The position numbers and the translations under genes are program-made. The notes beneath the pieces were generated by a model that was not told where the DNA came from, searched no databases, and saw nothing but the letters and a program-made list of their open reading frames with translations. Shown piece after piece: positions 1-11,500 of a DNA stretch of 64,000 bases. The number at the start of each line of letters is the position of its first letter. Position 1 is the stretch's first letter. Source of the DNA: Chelydra serpentina. Lineage: Eukaryota; Chordata; Testudines; Chelydridae. The DNA lies in assembly GCA_037349315.1 (NCBI GenBank), contig JBAIAC010000023.1:40163501-40227500 (forward strand), written 5' to 3'.

Positions 1-3000
1 CACAGAGATCGACTGGAAAGCCTACATGGATGAGGTGGAGGGAGTCGTTAACGGGACCTTCGACTACACCCAGCTGAAGGGAGATACCGGGCCCCTGGTG
101 TGAGTATGGGAAGGGCTGGGAGGGAGCTGGGACTTGGGGACCAATCCTGGGGGCCGGGGCTTCCTGCTGGCTACGGAAGGGAAGTGTGTGTCTAAGAGGT
201 GGATAGGGCCTGGTCCCCTTCCCTCCTGCACTGGCCCAGGCTGCCCCGGCCCCTCACTCCCGTCTCTCTCTGTAGTTACCCCGCCGGGTTTGTTTACATC
301 TTCCTGGGTCTCTACTACATCACCAGCCGCGGCACCAACATCCGTCTGGCGCAGTATCTCTTTGCCACGCTCTATCTCGTGACGCTGCTGCTTGTCTTCC
401 GCATCTACAGCCGGACCAGGAAGGTGAGACGCCACCTGCAGCCACCCGGCCAGGGCCAAAGCCACCTGGGGCTCAGGGGAGTCATCACAGCTCCAGCGTC
501 TGAGCACATCCATGCTGTGCGGAGCTCTGGCCTGCGTGCGGCGGATCAGCAGGGGTGGGGGGGCAAGACGGGAATAGCAAAGGAGCGACGTGTCTGAGTA
601 GAAGGGCATTGACAGCTGGGGGGCAGGGCTGGGAGAGCAGGGGGCTGCGGGTCGAGAGTGAGGGGCATCAGCAGGGCTGGGAGAGCAGGGGGCTGCGGGT
701 CGAGAGTGAGGGGCATCAGCAGGGCTGGGATAGCAGGGGGCTGCGGGTCGAGAGTGAGGGGCATCAGCAGGGCTGGGATAGCAGGGGGCTGCGGGTCGAG
801 AGTGAGGGGCATCAGCAGGGCTGGGATAGCAGGGGGCTGCGGGTCGGGACTGAGGGGCATTAGCAAGGTGGTGGGTCAGCACTGACGAGTATCAGGGGGC
901 TGGGACTGTAGTAATGGCAGCCTCTGTCTGCTCGTAGGTCCCCCCCTATGTTTTCTTCTTCATGTGCTGCGCCTCCTACCGCATCCACTCCATCTACATC
1001 CTGCGACTCTTTAACGACCCCGTCGCCATGGCCATCCTCTTCCTCGCGGTCAACCTCTTCCTGGAAGAGCGCTGGTCCTGGGGCTGCTGCTTCTTCAGGT
1101 GAGTCCCCCCTGCTCCGCCAAACCACAAGGCCTGAGCCTCGGGGCCCCTTCCTTTGGCTGGGGCATGTCAGATTGTCATGGGTTGTTCTGGGTCAGGCCT
1201 GACCCCTCCCTGCTCCAGGACACGAGGCCTCTGGGGCTGAGGAGCGCAGCGAGTCCACGCTAGGGGCGGTCGCTGCTCCCAGGAGCTCCCGGTCAGGGAT
1301 AGAGCTCGGGGAAGGGGAACGAGCCCAGGTAACTTCTGCACAGATCAGCAAGATTGACTCCAGCAGCCTGACCGAGCTGGGGCTCTAAGGGTCCATCTAC
1401 CCTGCAGCTAGATACTGGCCCAGTCAGCTGGCAGAGTGGATGTGCCCTCAGGGGGTCTGAGACATGGGTAGGGCAGGGTCCCTCTAGTCACTGTGCACAG
1501 GTATCAGCATGGGGAGCCTTAGCAGAGCAGAGGGGATGGGGAGGGGCAACACCAGGAGGATGAGCAGGGACGGGCAGTTCCCCAGAGCTTGGGTGGCTGT
1601 GATGTTGGAGGAGGAGCCAGTGGAGGGATCCCCTACTGGGAGTGACCTGATCAACCCCGTGGGCCAGGACGGGCTTTCGGGGCAGCACTTTGTGCGGGCG
1701 GGAGGGAGGGAGGGTGGTGGGGGCGTTTGGGAGGCCAGAGAGGAGGAGGCAGCAATGGCCCAGGCAGGACAGTTGGCCGTGGGGAGGGAGAGGAAAGGAC
1801 CGATTTTGGAGGTGGCTGAGCACGGAGAAGCAGCAGGATTTGGAAACAGCCCAGATGCAGAAGCCACGGGCAGGGGAGGAATCGGACACAACCCCACATG
1901 CCCCCGGCAGCGCCTGTCTGAGCCAGTCGAGCTGCGGTTGGGCCGGGTCCCCGTGCCCCTGGTAACACCTACCTGAGCCGCTTGGCTTGCATGTAACCCC
2001 TCAGCCCACATGCTCTGACGGGGACGTTCATTCCCCTGCCTCCTTTCCCCTCCGGATGGGCAGCTGCGTTTCCCCTCTCACTGTCCAGGGCCCTCCCCCA
2101 CCGTCCCAGCGCTGGACGAGGGTCCGTTAGGGCACTGGTGCTGTGGAACCTGGGGGTGGGGGGATTGCAGTCAGGATCGGGGCCCTTCTGCGCAGGGTCC
2201 GGGCCAGCGAGGGGTGGCAGCCCGCGGGCAGGGCCCAGGTGCGCCGCCGTGACTCTCTCTCCCCCCTCAGCCTGGCCGTGTCGGTGAAGATGAACGTCCT
2301 GCTCTTCGCCCCAGGGCTCCTCTTCCTGCTCCTCTGGCGCTTCGGCCTCCCGGGCACCATCCCCAAGCTCTCCCTCTGCGCGCTGCTGCAGGTACCCGCC
2401 CCGTGGGCCTGGCCCAGCCCGGGCGAGCGCTGGGGCCCTGCACAGCTGGGGCGAGCTGCTTGGCCAGCCCGGTCCGTGGGTCTCGGACGCCCCTGACTCT
2501 GCCAGGCTGAGCCCAAGGGGCCCAGCACCCAGAGACGCACGGGGGACGGGGCAGATCAGGAAGGTGGATGCGGGGAGGGAGGGAGCCTGGGGCAAAGACC
2601 ATCCACACCCAGAGCCCCCTCACAAACTCGCACTTAGTATCCCCAGCCGTTCAGTGTCCCCCTAGGCGGGAGGCAAGGAGCCTGGGGGCCCAAATTCACA
2701 CAGGACATGCCCAGAGCAACAGGCAGGAGAACACTGAGCTTCTTCCCGCAGCTCTGCCGATGCCCCTGCTCCCCCCACACCTCCTCCAATGCCCCTCAAC
2801 CCCGACCCACAGCACCCGCTGCTCCCCAACCCACAGCCCCCTACTATCCCAGCCCTGGGCTCGCCCCATTGAGCTCTGCTGAGGCCCATCGATCCTGACC
2901 CCCAGCACTTAGGGGCGTCTGGCGAGGTTCCTGGGAGGGTCCTGGCTGGGGCGCTGCTCTCATAGTTCGGGGGTCTCACTTGCAGGTGGTCCTGGGGCTG

Positions 3001-6000
3001 CCCTTCCTGCTGGAGAACCCCGCTGGGTACGTGACTCGCTCTTTCGACCTGGGCCGCCAGTTCCTTTTCAAGTGGACGGTGAACTGGCGGTTCCTGCCGG
3101 AGGAGGTTTTCCAGCATCGGGCCTTCCACCTGGCGCTGCTCGCGGCCCACCTGGGCGCCCTGGGCCTCTTTGCGCTGCACCGCTGGCACAGGTGAGCCCC
3201 GGCACCGGGTACGGAGCAGCTGAGCCCCTACGCTGCAAGGTGGTTTGGAGAGGAGGCTGGGGCAGCCCACCCCCAGGGATCCCGGCCTGGCCAGGCTACG
3301 GGGAGCATAGTGTTAAATAGCTTCCATTACACTGGGGCTATGGCGCCCCAGAGCCTGGGTGGTGGGGGAGGGGAGAACTTTAGTCCATTTTGGGGCCTCC
3401 CCCATTCAGACCCGGGCCCCCGCCTCTGTGAAGCCATTGCTGGCTGTATTGTCTCGGAGGGGCCAGTTCACGGCCGGGTGGGGGCGCGGTCCTGCGGCCT
3501 CTCTGCCAGGGCTGGGCCTGAGGGGTCCTGTGCTTGTCCTTCTCCCCTGCAGGTCTGAGGGGAGTCTCTTGTCACTGCTGAAGGATCCAGCAGAGAGGAA
3601 GAGTCCGCCCCAGCCCCTGACGGCCAACCATATCCTTACACTGGAGCTGGCGATGGAGGCTAGGGCAGGGCAGCCTGGAGGCCATGGGCTAGAGGAGGCC
3701 TCGGTGCGAGCATCTCCCGGCCGTGTGGCGCTGGGGAGACCTAGGCGTCCTGGGGGAGCACAGTGGCTGTTTGGGAGCTTCCCCCACACTGGGTTAGGAG
3801 CAGGGGAAGAAGCTACTCCCTATGCGGCCTTGTGGCTCTGGGATTCGGTCACATGCCGGGAGCCCCAGCCGGGGCTGGGAGGTTGGAATGGGAGGACAGT
3901 AGCCCCGGAGCCGGCCGCTCCGTTCCCTCCTTAACGGCAGCGCACAGGTCGTCTTCATTCTCTTCACCTCCAACTTCATTGGCGTTTGCTGCAGCCGGTC
4001 CCTGCACTACCAGTTCTACGTGTGGTATTTCCACACCCTGCCCTACTTGCTGTGGTGCACACCCGCCGGGAAGCTCAGCCACCTGCTGAGGTACGTGCCC
4101 GGGAGGGGAGTGGGGCCGACCTACCTTTGTGCCTCAGCGTCCTGTCCCCAGCTCCTGGGAATCCCTCCCGCTGCTGGTACTGCACAGGGCAGGCCCTGGC
4201 CTTCACTGGTGCCGTAAACTTGAGCAAATGAGGGGTTGTGTGGGTTCCTCACGGGTAATTATCCACATCGCAACAGCGCATGATTTGTCATCTCTGCTGA
4301 GGAAAGGGCCAGGGGGGCTGCGGGTCGGGAGTGAGGGGCACCGGCAGAGCTGTGTGGCTGGGGGTCCCCAGGGCTGGGATAGCAGGGGGCTGCAGGTCGG
4401 GAGTGAGGGGCACCGGCAGAGCTGTGTGGCTGGGGGTCCCCAGGGCTGGGATAGCAGGGGGCTGCAGGTCGGGAGTGAGGGGTATCGGCAGATCCGTGTG
4501 ACGGGGGAAGCCCAGGGCTGGGATAGCAGGGGGCTGCAGGTCGGGAGTGAGGGGTATCGGCAGATCCGTGTGACGGGGGGAGCCCAGGGCTGGGATAGCA
4601 GGGGGCTGCAGGTCGGGAGTGAGGGGTATCGGCAGATCCGTGTGATGGGGGAAGCCCAGGGCTGGGATAGCGGGGGGCTGCGGGTCAGGAATGAGGGGTA
4701 TCGGCAGATCCGTGTGACGGGGGAAGCCCAGGGCTGGGATAGCAGGGGGCTGCGGGTTGGGAGTGAGGGGCACCGGCAGATCCGTGTGACGGGGAGCCCA
4801 GGGCTGGGATAGTGGGGGGCTGCGGGTCAGGAGTGAGGGGCACCGGCAGAGCTGTGTGGCTGGGGGTCCCCAGGGCTGGGATAGCGGGGGGCTGCAGGTC
4901 GGGAGTGAGGGGTATCGGCAGATCCGTGTGACAGGGGAAACCCAGGGCTGGGATAGCGGGGGGCTGCAGGTCGGGAGTGAGGGGTATCGGCAGATCCGTG
5001 TGACGGGGAGCCCAGGGCTGGGATAGCGGGGGGCTGCGGGTTGGGAGTGAGGGGCACCGGCAGATCAGTGTGACAGGGGAAGCCCAGGGCTGGGATAGCG
5101 GGGGGCTGCGGGTCGGGAATGAGGAGTATCGGCAGATCCGTGTGACGGGGAGCCCAGGGCTGGGATAGCGGGGGGCTGCGGGTCGGGAGTGAGGGGCACC
5201 GGCAGATCAGTGTGACGGGGGGAGCCCAGGGCTGGGATAGCGGGGGGCTGCGGGTCGGGAATGAGGGGCACCGGCAGATCAGTGTGACAGGGGAAGCCCA
5301 GGGCTGGGATAGCGGGGGGCTGCGGGTCGGGAATGAGGGGCACCGGCAGATCAGTGTGACGGGGGGAGCCCAGGGCTGGGATAGCAGGGGGCTGCGGGTC
5401 GGGAATGAGGGGTATTGGCAGATCTGTGTGACGGGGAGCCCAGGCCTGGGATAGCAGGGGGCTGCGGGTCGGGAATGAGGGGCACCGGCAGATCCGTGTG
5501 ACGGGGAGCCCAGGGCTGGGATAGCGGGGGGCTGCGGGTCGGGAATGAGGGGTATTGGCAGATCTGTGTGACGGGGAGCCCAGGCCTGGGATAGCAGGGG
5601 GCTGCGGGTCGGGAGTGAGGGGCACCAGCAGATCAGTGTGACAGGGGAAGCCCAGGGCTGGGATAGCAGGGGGCTGCGGGTCGGGAGTGAGGGGCACCAG
5701 CAGATCAGTGTGACAGGGGAAGCCCAGGGCTGGGATAGCAGGGGGCTGCGGGTCGGGAGTGAGGGGCACCGGCAGATCAGTGTGACAGGGGAAGCCCAGG
5801 GCTGGGATAGCGGGGGGCTGCGGGTCGGGAGTGAGGGGCACCGGCAGATCCGTGTGACAGGGGAAACCCAGGGCTGGGATAGCGGGGGGCTGCGGGTCGG
5901 GAGTGAGGGGCACCGGCAGATCAGTGTGACAGGGGGAGCCCAGGGCTGGGATAGCGGGGGGCTGCGGGTCGGGAGTGAGGGGCACCGGCAGATCAGTGTG

Positions 6001-7381
6001 ACAGGGGAAGCCCAGGGCTGGGATAGCGGGGGGCTGCGGGTCGGGAGTGAGGGGCACCGGCAGGTCAGTGTGACAGGGGGAGCCCAGGGCTGGGATAGCG
6101 GGGGGCTGCGGGTCGGGAGTGAGGGGTATCGGCAGATCCGTGTGACAGGGGAAGCCCAGGGCTGGGATAGCAGGGGGCTGCGGGTCGGGAGTGAGGGGTA
6201 TCGGCAGATCAGTGTGACGGGGGGAGCCCAGGGCTGGGATAGCGGGGGGCTGCGGGTCGGGAGTGAGGGGCACCGGCAGATCAGTGTGACAGGGGAAGCC
6301 CAGGGCTGGGATAGCAGGGGGCTGCGGGTCGGGAGTGAGGGGCACCGGCAGATCAGTGTGACAGGGGAAGCCCAGGGCTGGGATAGTGGGGGGCTGCGGG
6401 TCGGGAATGAGGGGTATCGGCAGATCAGTGTGACGGGGGAAGCCCAGGGCTGGGATAGCGGGGGGCTGCGGGTCGGGAGTGAGGGGTATCGGCAGATCAG
6501 TGTGACAGGGGAAGCCCAGGGCTGGGATAGCAGGGGGCTGCGGGTCGGGAGTGAGGGGTATCGGCAGATCAGTGTGACGGGGGGAGCCCAGGGCTGGGAT
6601 AGCGGGGGGCTGCGGGTCGGGAGTGAGGGGCACCGGCAGATCAGTGTGACGGGGGGAAACCCAGGGCTGGGATAGCGGGGGGCTGCAGGTCGGGAGTGAG
6701 GGGTATCGGCAGATCAGTGTGACAGGGGAAGCCCAGGGCTGGGATAGCGGGGGGCTGCGGGTCGGGAGTGAGGGGCACCGGCAGGTCAGTGTGACAGGGG
6801 GAGCCCAGGGCTGGGATAGCGGGGGGCTGCGGGTCGGGAATGAGGGGTATCGGCAGATCCGTGTGACGGGGAGCCCAGGGCTGGGATAGTGGGGGGCTGC
6901 GGGTCGGGAGTGAGGGGCACCGGCAGATCAGTGTGACGGGGGAAGCCCAGGGCTGGGATAGCGGGGGGCTGCGGGTTGGGAGTGAGGGGTATCGGCAGAT
7001 CCGTGTGACAGGGGAAGCCCAGGGCTGGGATAGCAGGGGGCTGCGGGTCGGGAGTGAGGGGCACCGGCAGATCAGTGTGACAGGGGAAGCCCAGGGCTGG
7101 GATAGCGGGGTGAGGAGCTGAAGGGTGTTCTCCCTCCCTGTGGGGGAGGGGCCTGACCCCCCAGCGCTGACCCAGTTCTCTCCCATTGTAGGGTGCTGAT
7201 TCTGGGCCTCATCGAGCTCTCGTGGAACACGTACCCCTCCACGCTTTTCAGCTCCGCCTCCCTGCACGCGTGTCATGGGCTCATCCTGCTGCAGCTCTGG
7301 TACGGCACCACTGCCCCCCTGGAGCCACAGGGCCCTCCCGCCGCCCAGAAAACGACCCCGTCCCTGGAAAAGACCGAGTGA
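1..7381 (+). CDS. ALG3: ALG3, Dol-P-Man:Man5GlcNAc2-PP-Dol alpha-1,3-mannosyltransferase (3' part, 8 exons)
   Basis: ALG3 (family GT58) is a polytopic ER-membrane enzyme. It adds the first lumenal mannose, from dolichol-phosphate-mannose, to Man5GlcNAc2-PP-dolichol in N-glycan assembly. Exons read in phase: 1-99, 276-423, 938-1098, 2271-2391, 2986-3191, 3553-3629, 3946-4090, 7192-7381 (TGA 7379-7381), giving about 381 residues. The N-terminal roughly 65 residues expected from mammalian ALG3 lie before the window. Family-typical stretches seen are [102 protein letters not shown] and [10 protein letters not shown]. Hydrophobic segments recur throughout, as expected of a multi-pass protein. All introns are GT-AG except 3630-3945 (AT-AC). 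The last residues (SLEKTE) carry no dilysine retrieval motif. No frameshift or stop is seen. Confidence 0.97.
626..866 (+). repeat. 48-bp tandem repeat in ALG3 intron (about 5 copies)
   Basis: Units start near 626, 674, 722, 770 and 818 and share the core GGGCTGGGATAGCAGGGGGC followed by TGCGGGTCGAGAGTGAGGGG. The units are nearly identical, so the array is young or homogenised. The unit equals the larger intron-7 unit (4306-7113) minus about 24 bp. Apparent open frames here come from the repeat and are not genes. Confidence 0.95.
2761..2880 (-). repeat. Diverged antisense copies of the ALG3-intron repeat core
   Basis: Read on the - strand this stretch gives CAGGGCTGGGATAGTAGGGG, then a GCTGTGGGTTGGGG-like part, then a second partial unit with GTCGGGGTTGAGGGGCATTG. 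This is the core of the 48-bp and 72-bp units, but inverted and more diverged. It suggests the core existed as a dispersed repeat before it was amplified in the two neighbouring introns. Confidence 0.7.
3630..3945 (+). other. ALG3: U12-type AT-AC intron of ALG3
   Basis: The intron begins ATATCCTTA at 3630, which matches the AT-AC U12 5' splice site consensus. It ends GCAC at 3942-3945. A CCTTAAC branch-site match lies at 3929-3935, about 11 nt before the 3' splice site, inside the range usual for minor-spliceosome introns. No GT-AG alternative keeps the reading frame. Joining 3629 to 3946 completes a CAG codon and gives [15 protein letters not shown], which matches the conserved ALG3 region. 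All other ALG3 introns here use GT-AG, so expression of this gene should need U11/U12 and U4atac/U6atac. Confidence 0.93.
4306..7113 (+). repeat. Minisatellite with a unit of about 72 bp, roughly 39 copies, in the last ALG3 intron
   Basis: The array fills most of the intron between ALG3 exons 4090 and 7192. The unit reads CAGGGCTGGGATAGCGGGGG, GCTGCGGGTCGGGAGTGAGG, GGCACCGGCAGATCAGTGTG, ACAGGGGAAGCC. Some units are 2-4 bp shorter at the last block (GGGGAGCC). Variants alternate CACC/TATC, AGCAGG/AGCGGG and ATCAG/ATCCG between copies. Each unit holds five or six G-tracts on the transcript-sense strand, so G-quadruplex potential is high. A unit that is a multiple of three without stops creates long spurious reading frames on both strands (up to 522 codons). 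Confidence 0.97.
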
Positions 7382-7580
7382 GCCCGAGGGCAGCGGCCGA
7401 TGGGCCCTGCAGCCCCTCCCCAGGGGAGCTGGGACTGGATCTCCTGCCCCAGGCTGCTCGGTCTGGCTGAATTTCCCGGCTGTTCTGCCGGTGCCGCTCA
7501 GCCGGTGGCACTGCCTGTCCTACCCGGCGGCTGTGGGGAGCAGGCCCCCCCCGGGGACACCTGTTACCTGGGATTTCCTC

Positions 7581-7586
7581 AATAAA
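7581..7586 (+). promoter_or_regulatory. ALG3: ALG3 polyadenylation signal
   Basis: AATAAA lies 200 nt after the ALG3 stop codon in a GC-rich 3'UTR. A G/T-containing stretch follows. It is the only canonical signal seen before the oppositely oriented VWA5B2 3' end. Confidence 0.8.
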
Positions 7587-7727
7587 CGTGGCAACGCCCC
7601 CATGGGCTTCCTGCCCCCGGCCTGCAGTCTGGCCCCAGCCTGCAGTGTTCTGTCTGGCCCTTGCTGCTGCTCGGCCACCATTTCACAGGACGGAGCAGCT
7701 GCCCTGCTGTCTGGGGGGAGTGGGGTG

Positions 7728-7805
7728 TAATGGCTAGAGCAGTGGCTTGGGATCCAGGACTCCTGGGTTCCATTCTCAGCCCTGGGCGGGGGTATGGTTA
7801 GTGCA
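7728..7805 (+). repeat. tRNA-like SINE fragment (tentative)
   Basis: Between the two gene ends is a short stretch with a box-A-like TGGCTAGAGCAGTGG and a box-B-like GGGTTCCATTCTC. This resembles the head of a tRNA-derived SINE. No clear tail or target duplication was found. The rest of 7600-8470 shows nothing else recognisable. Confidence 0.4.
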
Positions 7806-8489
7806 GGGGGCAGCTCGGGGAGGGAGGGCTCCTGGCTTCTGTTTGCGCCCAGGGGCAAGTCCCTGAGGGGTTCCTGCAGACAAACCCCTTTCAGGGAACA
7901 ATGTGGCTGGCCCTCGCCGTGCTTAAAACTCAGTCAGTCTTAGAAGAGATGGGACCATGCGCAGGGATAAGCATCGCCCCCTTGCCGGGTGCACCAACCC
8001 TGCTCAGTCCCCCGCTGGGGCACGCTTCAAACAGGGCTCAGTCCCATTGACCCTACACCATGGACTCACTCTGGAACCTGGTCCCCTAGCACCCTCGAGT
8101 TGCTTTTACAGAGCAAAAGGGCCTTTCACCTCCTCTGTTTGTTTCCCCAGCTTCAGAATGGGGGTAAGGGGACTGCCCCACCCGCTGGGGGTGCAGTGGG
8201 GCTCAGTGCAGTGTGCTAGGGCCCAGGGCCTATGTGAGCACAGAGCGGGGGGTGGGGGGCTTCACCCAACGCTGCCTGCGCCTGACGTGCTTCCAAACCC
8301 TTCTGCTGCTCGTTGGGCTACCCCAGCCGGAGGCCGAGTGATCGGCGGCTGGGCCCAGGAGCAGGACTGGTGGTGGGAGGGGGCTGGCCGTGCTGAAGGG
8401 GGGGGCTGCCCATCTCCGAAGGAAGCGCCCCCCCAGTGGCAGCGCGGGAGGGGAAGGAGCTGTGGGCACGGCAGGGCTGAACCACACTC

Positions 8490-8495
8490 TTTATT
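8490..8495 (-). promoter_or_regulatory. VWA5B2: VWA5B2 polyadenylation signal
   Basis: AATAAA on the - strand begins only about 30 nt after the TGA stop, so the 3'UTR would be very short. It is the first canonical signal after the stop, and the ALG3 gene end follows about 0.9 kb further on. Confidence 0.75.
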
Positions 8496-8524
8496 GGCGC
8501 CATGGGGGGCCCCGGCCCCGCCCC

Positions 8525-11500
8525 TCACACGTTGCTGGGGTTGTAGCAGAGCATGTTCAGCTTGATGTTCTCGTCCCAGTGGCGCAGCAGCAGGAAGAGG
8601 TGGCGTGCCGCCCCTTTCAGCGAGCCCACGTCCACGCCCTCCGGCAGCGGCTGGGCCCGGAGCCAGGCGTCGGCCTTGGCGGCCAGCAGCTCCCACTCCA
8701 CAAAGAAGCCGGCGCAGCGGTGCTCGAGCCAGGCCAGCGCCACGGCCGTGGCCCAGCTGGTGCTCTCCAGGTCCCCCTCCTCGGCCTCGAGCCCCACCTC
8801 CTGCAGGCTGGCGGCTTCGGAGGGGGTGGGCGAGTGGTCGCAGGCGTCGGTCTCGGAGCCGCGCCCGCTGTCTGCCTGCGGCCAGATGGCGGTGCTTAGG
8901 ACCTCGGAGCAGGTGCTGTGCGAATGGGGCGAGCCTGGGTCTGGCGCCCCCTCCTGGCTGCCTCTGGCAGGCTCCATGGCCTCTGGAGAGGGCTGGCTGC
9001 CCACTGGCTTAGGGCTGCCCTTGGCAACGAGTGCCCAGGGAGAGGTGCAGGAGCCAGGGCTGAGGCTGGCGCGGTGCGAGGCATAGGGCGAGGCGCGGCG
9101 CAGACGGTCCAGCGGGATCTGCACCACTTCGGAGAAGCTTTCTGTCAGCTGGAAGGTGCCCAGGGCCTGCTGCAGCCGCACCTGGGGGGGAGGAGAGGGC
9201 GGTACAGCGCGCTGGCTGGGGGGGAGCATCTCACATTCACTGCACATGGCCAGCGTCTGTCACTTACACTGCATGGAGCCTAGGGGTCCTGCCCTCACTC
9301 CAGAGGCCGGGGGGGTCTCCTGGCCAGGCAGCCCATTTGCTGATGCTGGTACTGTGCCAGCCAGCCCGTCTAAAAGGGACAGCAGCAGTGTTGGGGAAGC
9401 CCGGCCCTGGGGCCTGGGCTCTTTATGTACGAACATAACAAGGGCCAGGCTGGGTCAGACCCATGGTGCATCTAGCCCAGTGTCCTGTGACGGGTGCTTC
9501 AGAGGGAATGAACAGAACCGGCCATCACTGACTGAGTCGTTCGCTCCCAGCTTCAGGCCGAGAGAGGCTAGGGACACCCAGAGCAGCGAGTTGCATCCCT
9601 GCCCATCCTGGCTAACGGCCATTGATGGACCCATCCTCAGTGAACTTATCACATTCCTTTTTGAACCCCCTGATAGTTTTGGCCTTCACAACATCCCCTG
9701 GCAACAGATTCCACCGGTTGACTGCGTTGTGTGAAGAAATACTTCCTTTGGGTTGTTTTAAACCTGCCTCCTGTTCATTTCATTGGGTGGCCCCTGGTTC
9801 TTGTGAAGAAGTAAATAACACTTCGTTATTCACCATCTCCACACTAGTCATGATTTTATAAACCTCAGTCATATCCCGTCTTAGTCGTCTCTTTTCCAAG
9901 CTGAGAAGTCCCAGTCTTTTTAATCTCTCCTCATATGGAAGCTGTTCCAAACCCTTAATCATTTTTGTTGCCCTTCTCTGTACCTTTTCCAATGCTAATT
10001 TCACTTTGCAAATGGGGAGACCAGAGCTGCATGCAGGATTCGAGGTGTGGGCGTACCATGGATTTATATAGTGGCATTGTGATATTTTCCGTTTTATTAT
10101 CTATCCTTCGCCTAATGGTTCCTACCATTGTTAGCTTTTTGGCCTGCCGCTGCACATCGAGCAGCCGTTTCCAGAGAACTGACAATGCTCCGAGTTCTCT
10201 TTCGCGAGTGGTAACAGCTAACATGGATCTGTCCCCGTCACACGGACGCTCTGGGGTGGAGCAGGTAGGGAAGGCTGCGGCAGCGCTGAGGCCTGTCATG
10301 GGGTGCGCACACAGTGTTGACTGCTTTGGAGCCTAACCTCTGGCAATAGCACGCAGCGGTGGGGGCAGCTCTGAGCCCTGGCTCCCGTGAGACTGGGATT
10401 GGGGCGGATCTTGCCTTGTCATTACTAGTCTGCTCCATCATGTAGGAGACCCAGGTTTGATGGCAGGTCCTAGGGTGGGATCCATCCCCGGCACTGCTGG
10501 GCTGGGAGTGGAATACCCCAGGGGAGGAGCTGGGCTCAGCAGGGTGGGATGGCAGTGCAGGGTCCTTACCAGTGGGAGGTAGTCATGGATGGCACTGTCC
10601 TTGGAGAGCTCGCTTTCTGGAGTCAGGCACTGTGGCCGCAGCACTAGGCCGTGCCCCCTGATCCTGCTGAGACTGAACCTGCCGGGAGAAGAGACCGGTG
10701 AGCAGCATGGCCTGGATCCTGCTGGCGTTGGGACAGCTGTGCTCATCAGCTCCTGCTGGGAGGAGGTGGCTGCAGCCTGACGTCCCAGGAGAGAGGAGGT
10801 CCATTAGGAGGGCTGTGTAGGGATTTCCCTACGTCCCCCCTGAATTTCCCCAAACCCGCCCCCCAGTTTTGTGAACTAGTTACATGCAGTGTTGCCAATT
10901 TAGTGACTGTTTGGAAATTTGAATTGACATTGAAACATTAATAGACACTTTAAAAGCATATACAGTGTATGATAAAACACTTGTATCTGAATTGAAAAGT
11001 GTGAACATAGACTAGCTTCCTTATACAGTGTTGTTTTTTGTGACTGTCAGTGCATTCATTTCGGTGATGTTGGCCAACCTAGTAATTTCAAATGATGATT
11101 TGTAAGCAAAGTCTAAATGAGCTCTCCCTGACAGCTAGTGATGAGCTGAGGGGAAAGGCTTCAGGACCAGACTATATTGACATTCACACCTAATCTACCT
11201 AGGTGTCCAGTAGCGGCACCAGGGTTTTTGCCGCCCTAGGCAGCAGCGCTCCTCTGCCGTCATCGGCAGCAGCTCCTCTGAAGCTGCGTTCTCGGCAGCG
11301 TTTCGGTGGCCGCTTTTCTGGCCGCTGAATCACCGCCGGGAAATGAGTCGCCGCCGAAATGCCGCCCCCTAAATCCTGCCGCCCTAGGCGACCGCCTAGG
11401 GTCGCCTAGTGGAAGCGCTGGCCCTGCTGATGTGTCTTCTATAACCTGAAGATCTAGAAATGCATCTATTGGCCTGACTGGCTGGGGCCTTTCCTGCTGA

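Noticed and set aside
5065..6633. Long - strand reading frame of 522 codons (and a 345-codon + strand frame at 5638-6675) made of 24-residue repeats
   Set aside because: Both arise because the ALG3 intron array has a unit that is a multiple of three and lacks stops. They sit inside an intron and show no protein family features.
4306..7113. CRISPR-like appearance of regular repeats
   Set aside because: The units are tandem with no unique spacers, and the DNA is vertebrate.
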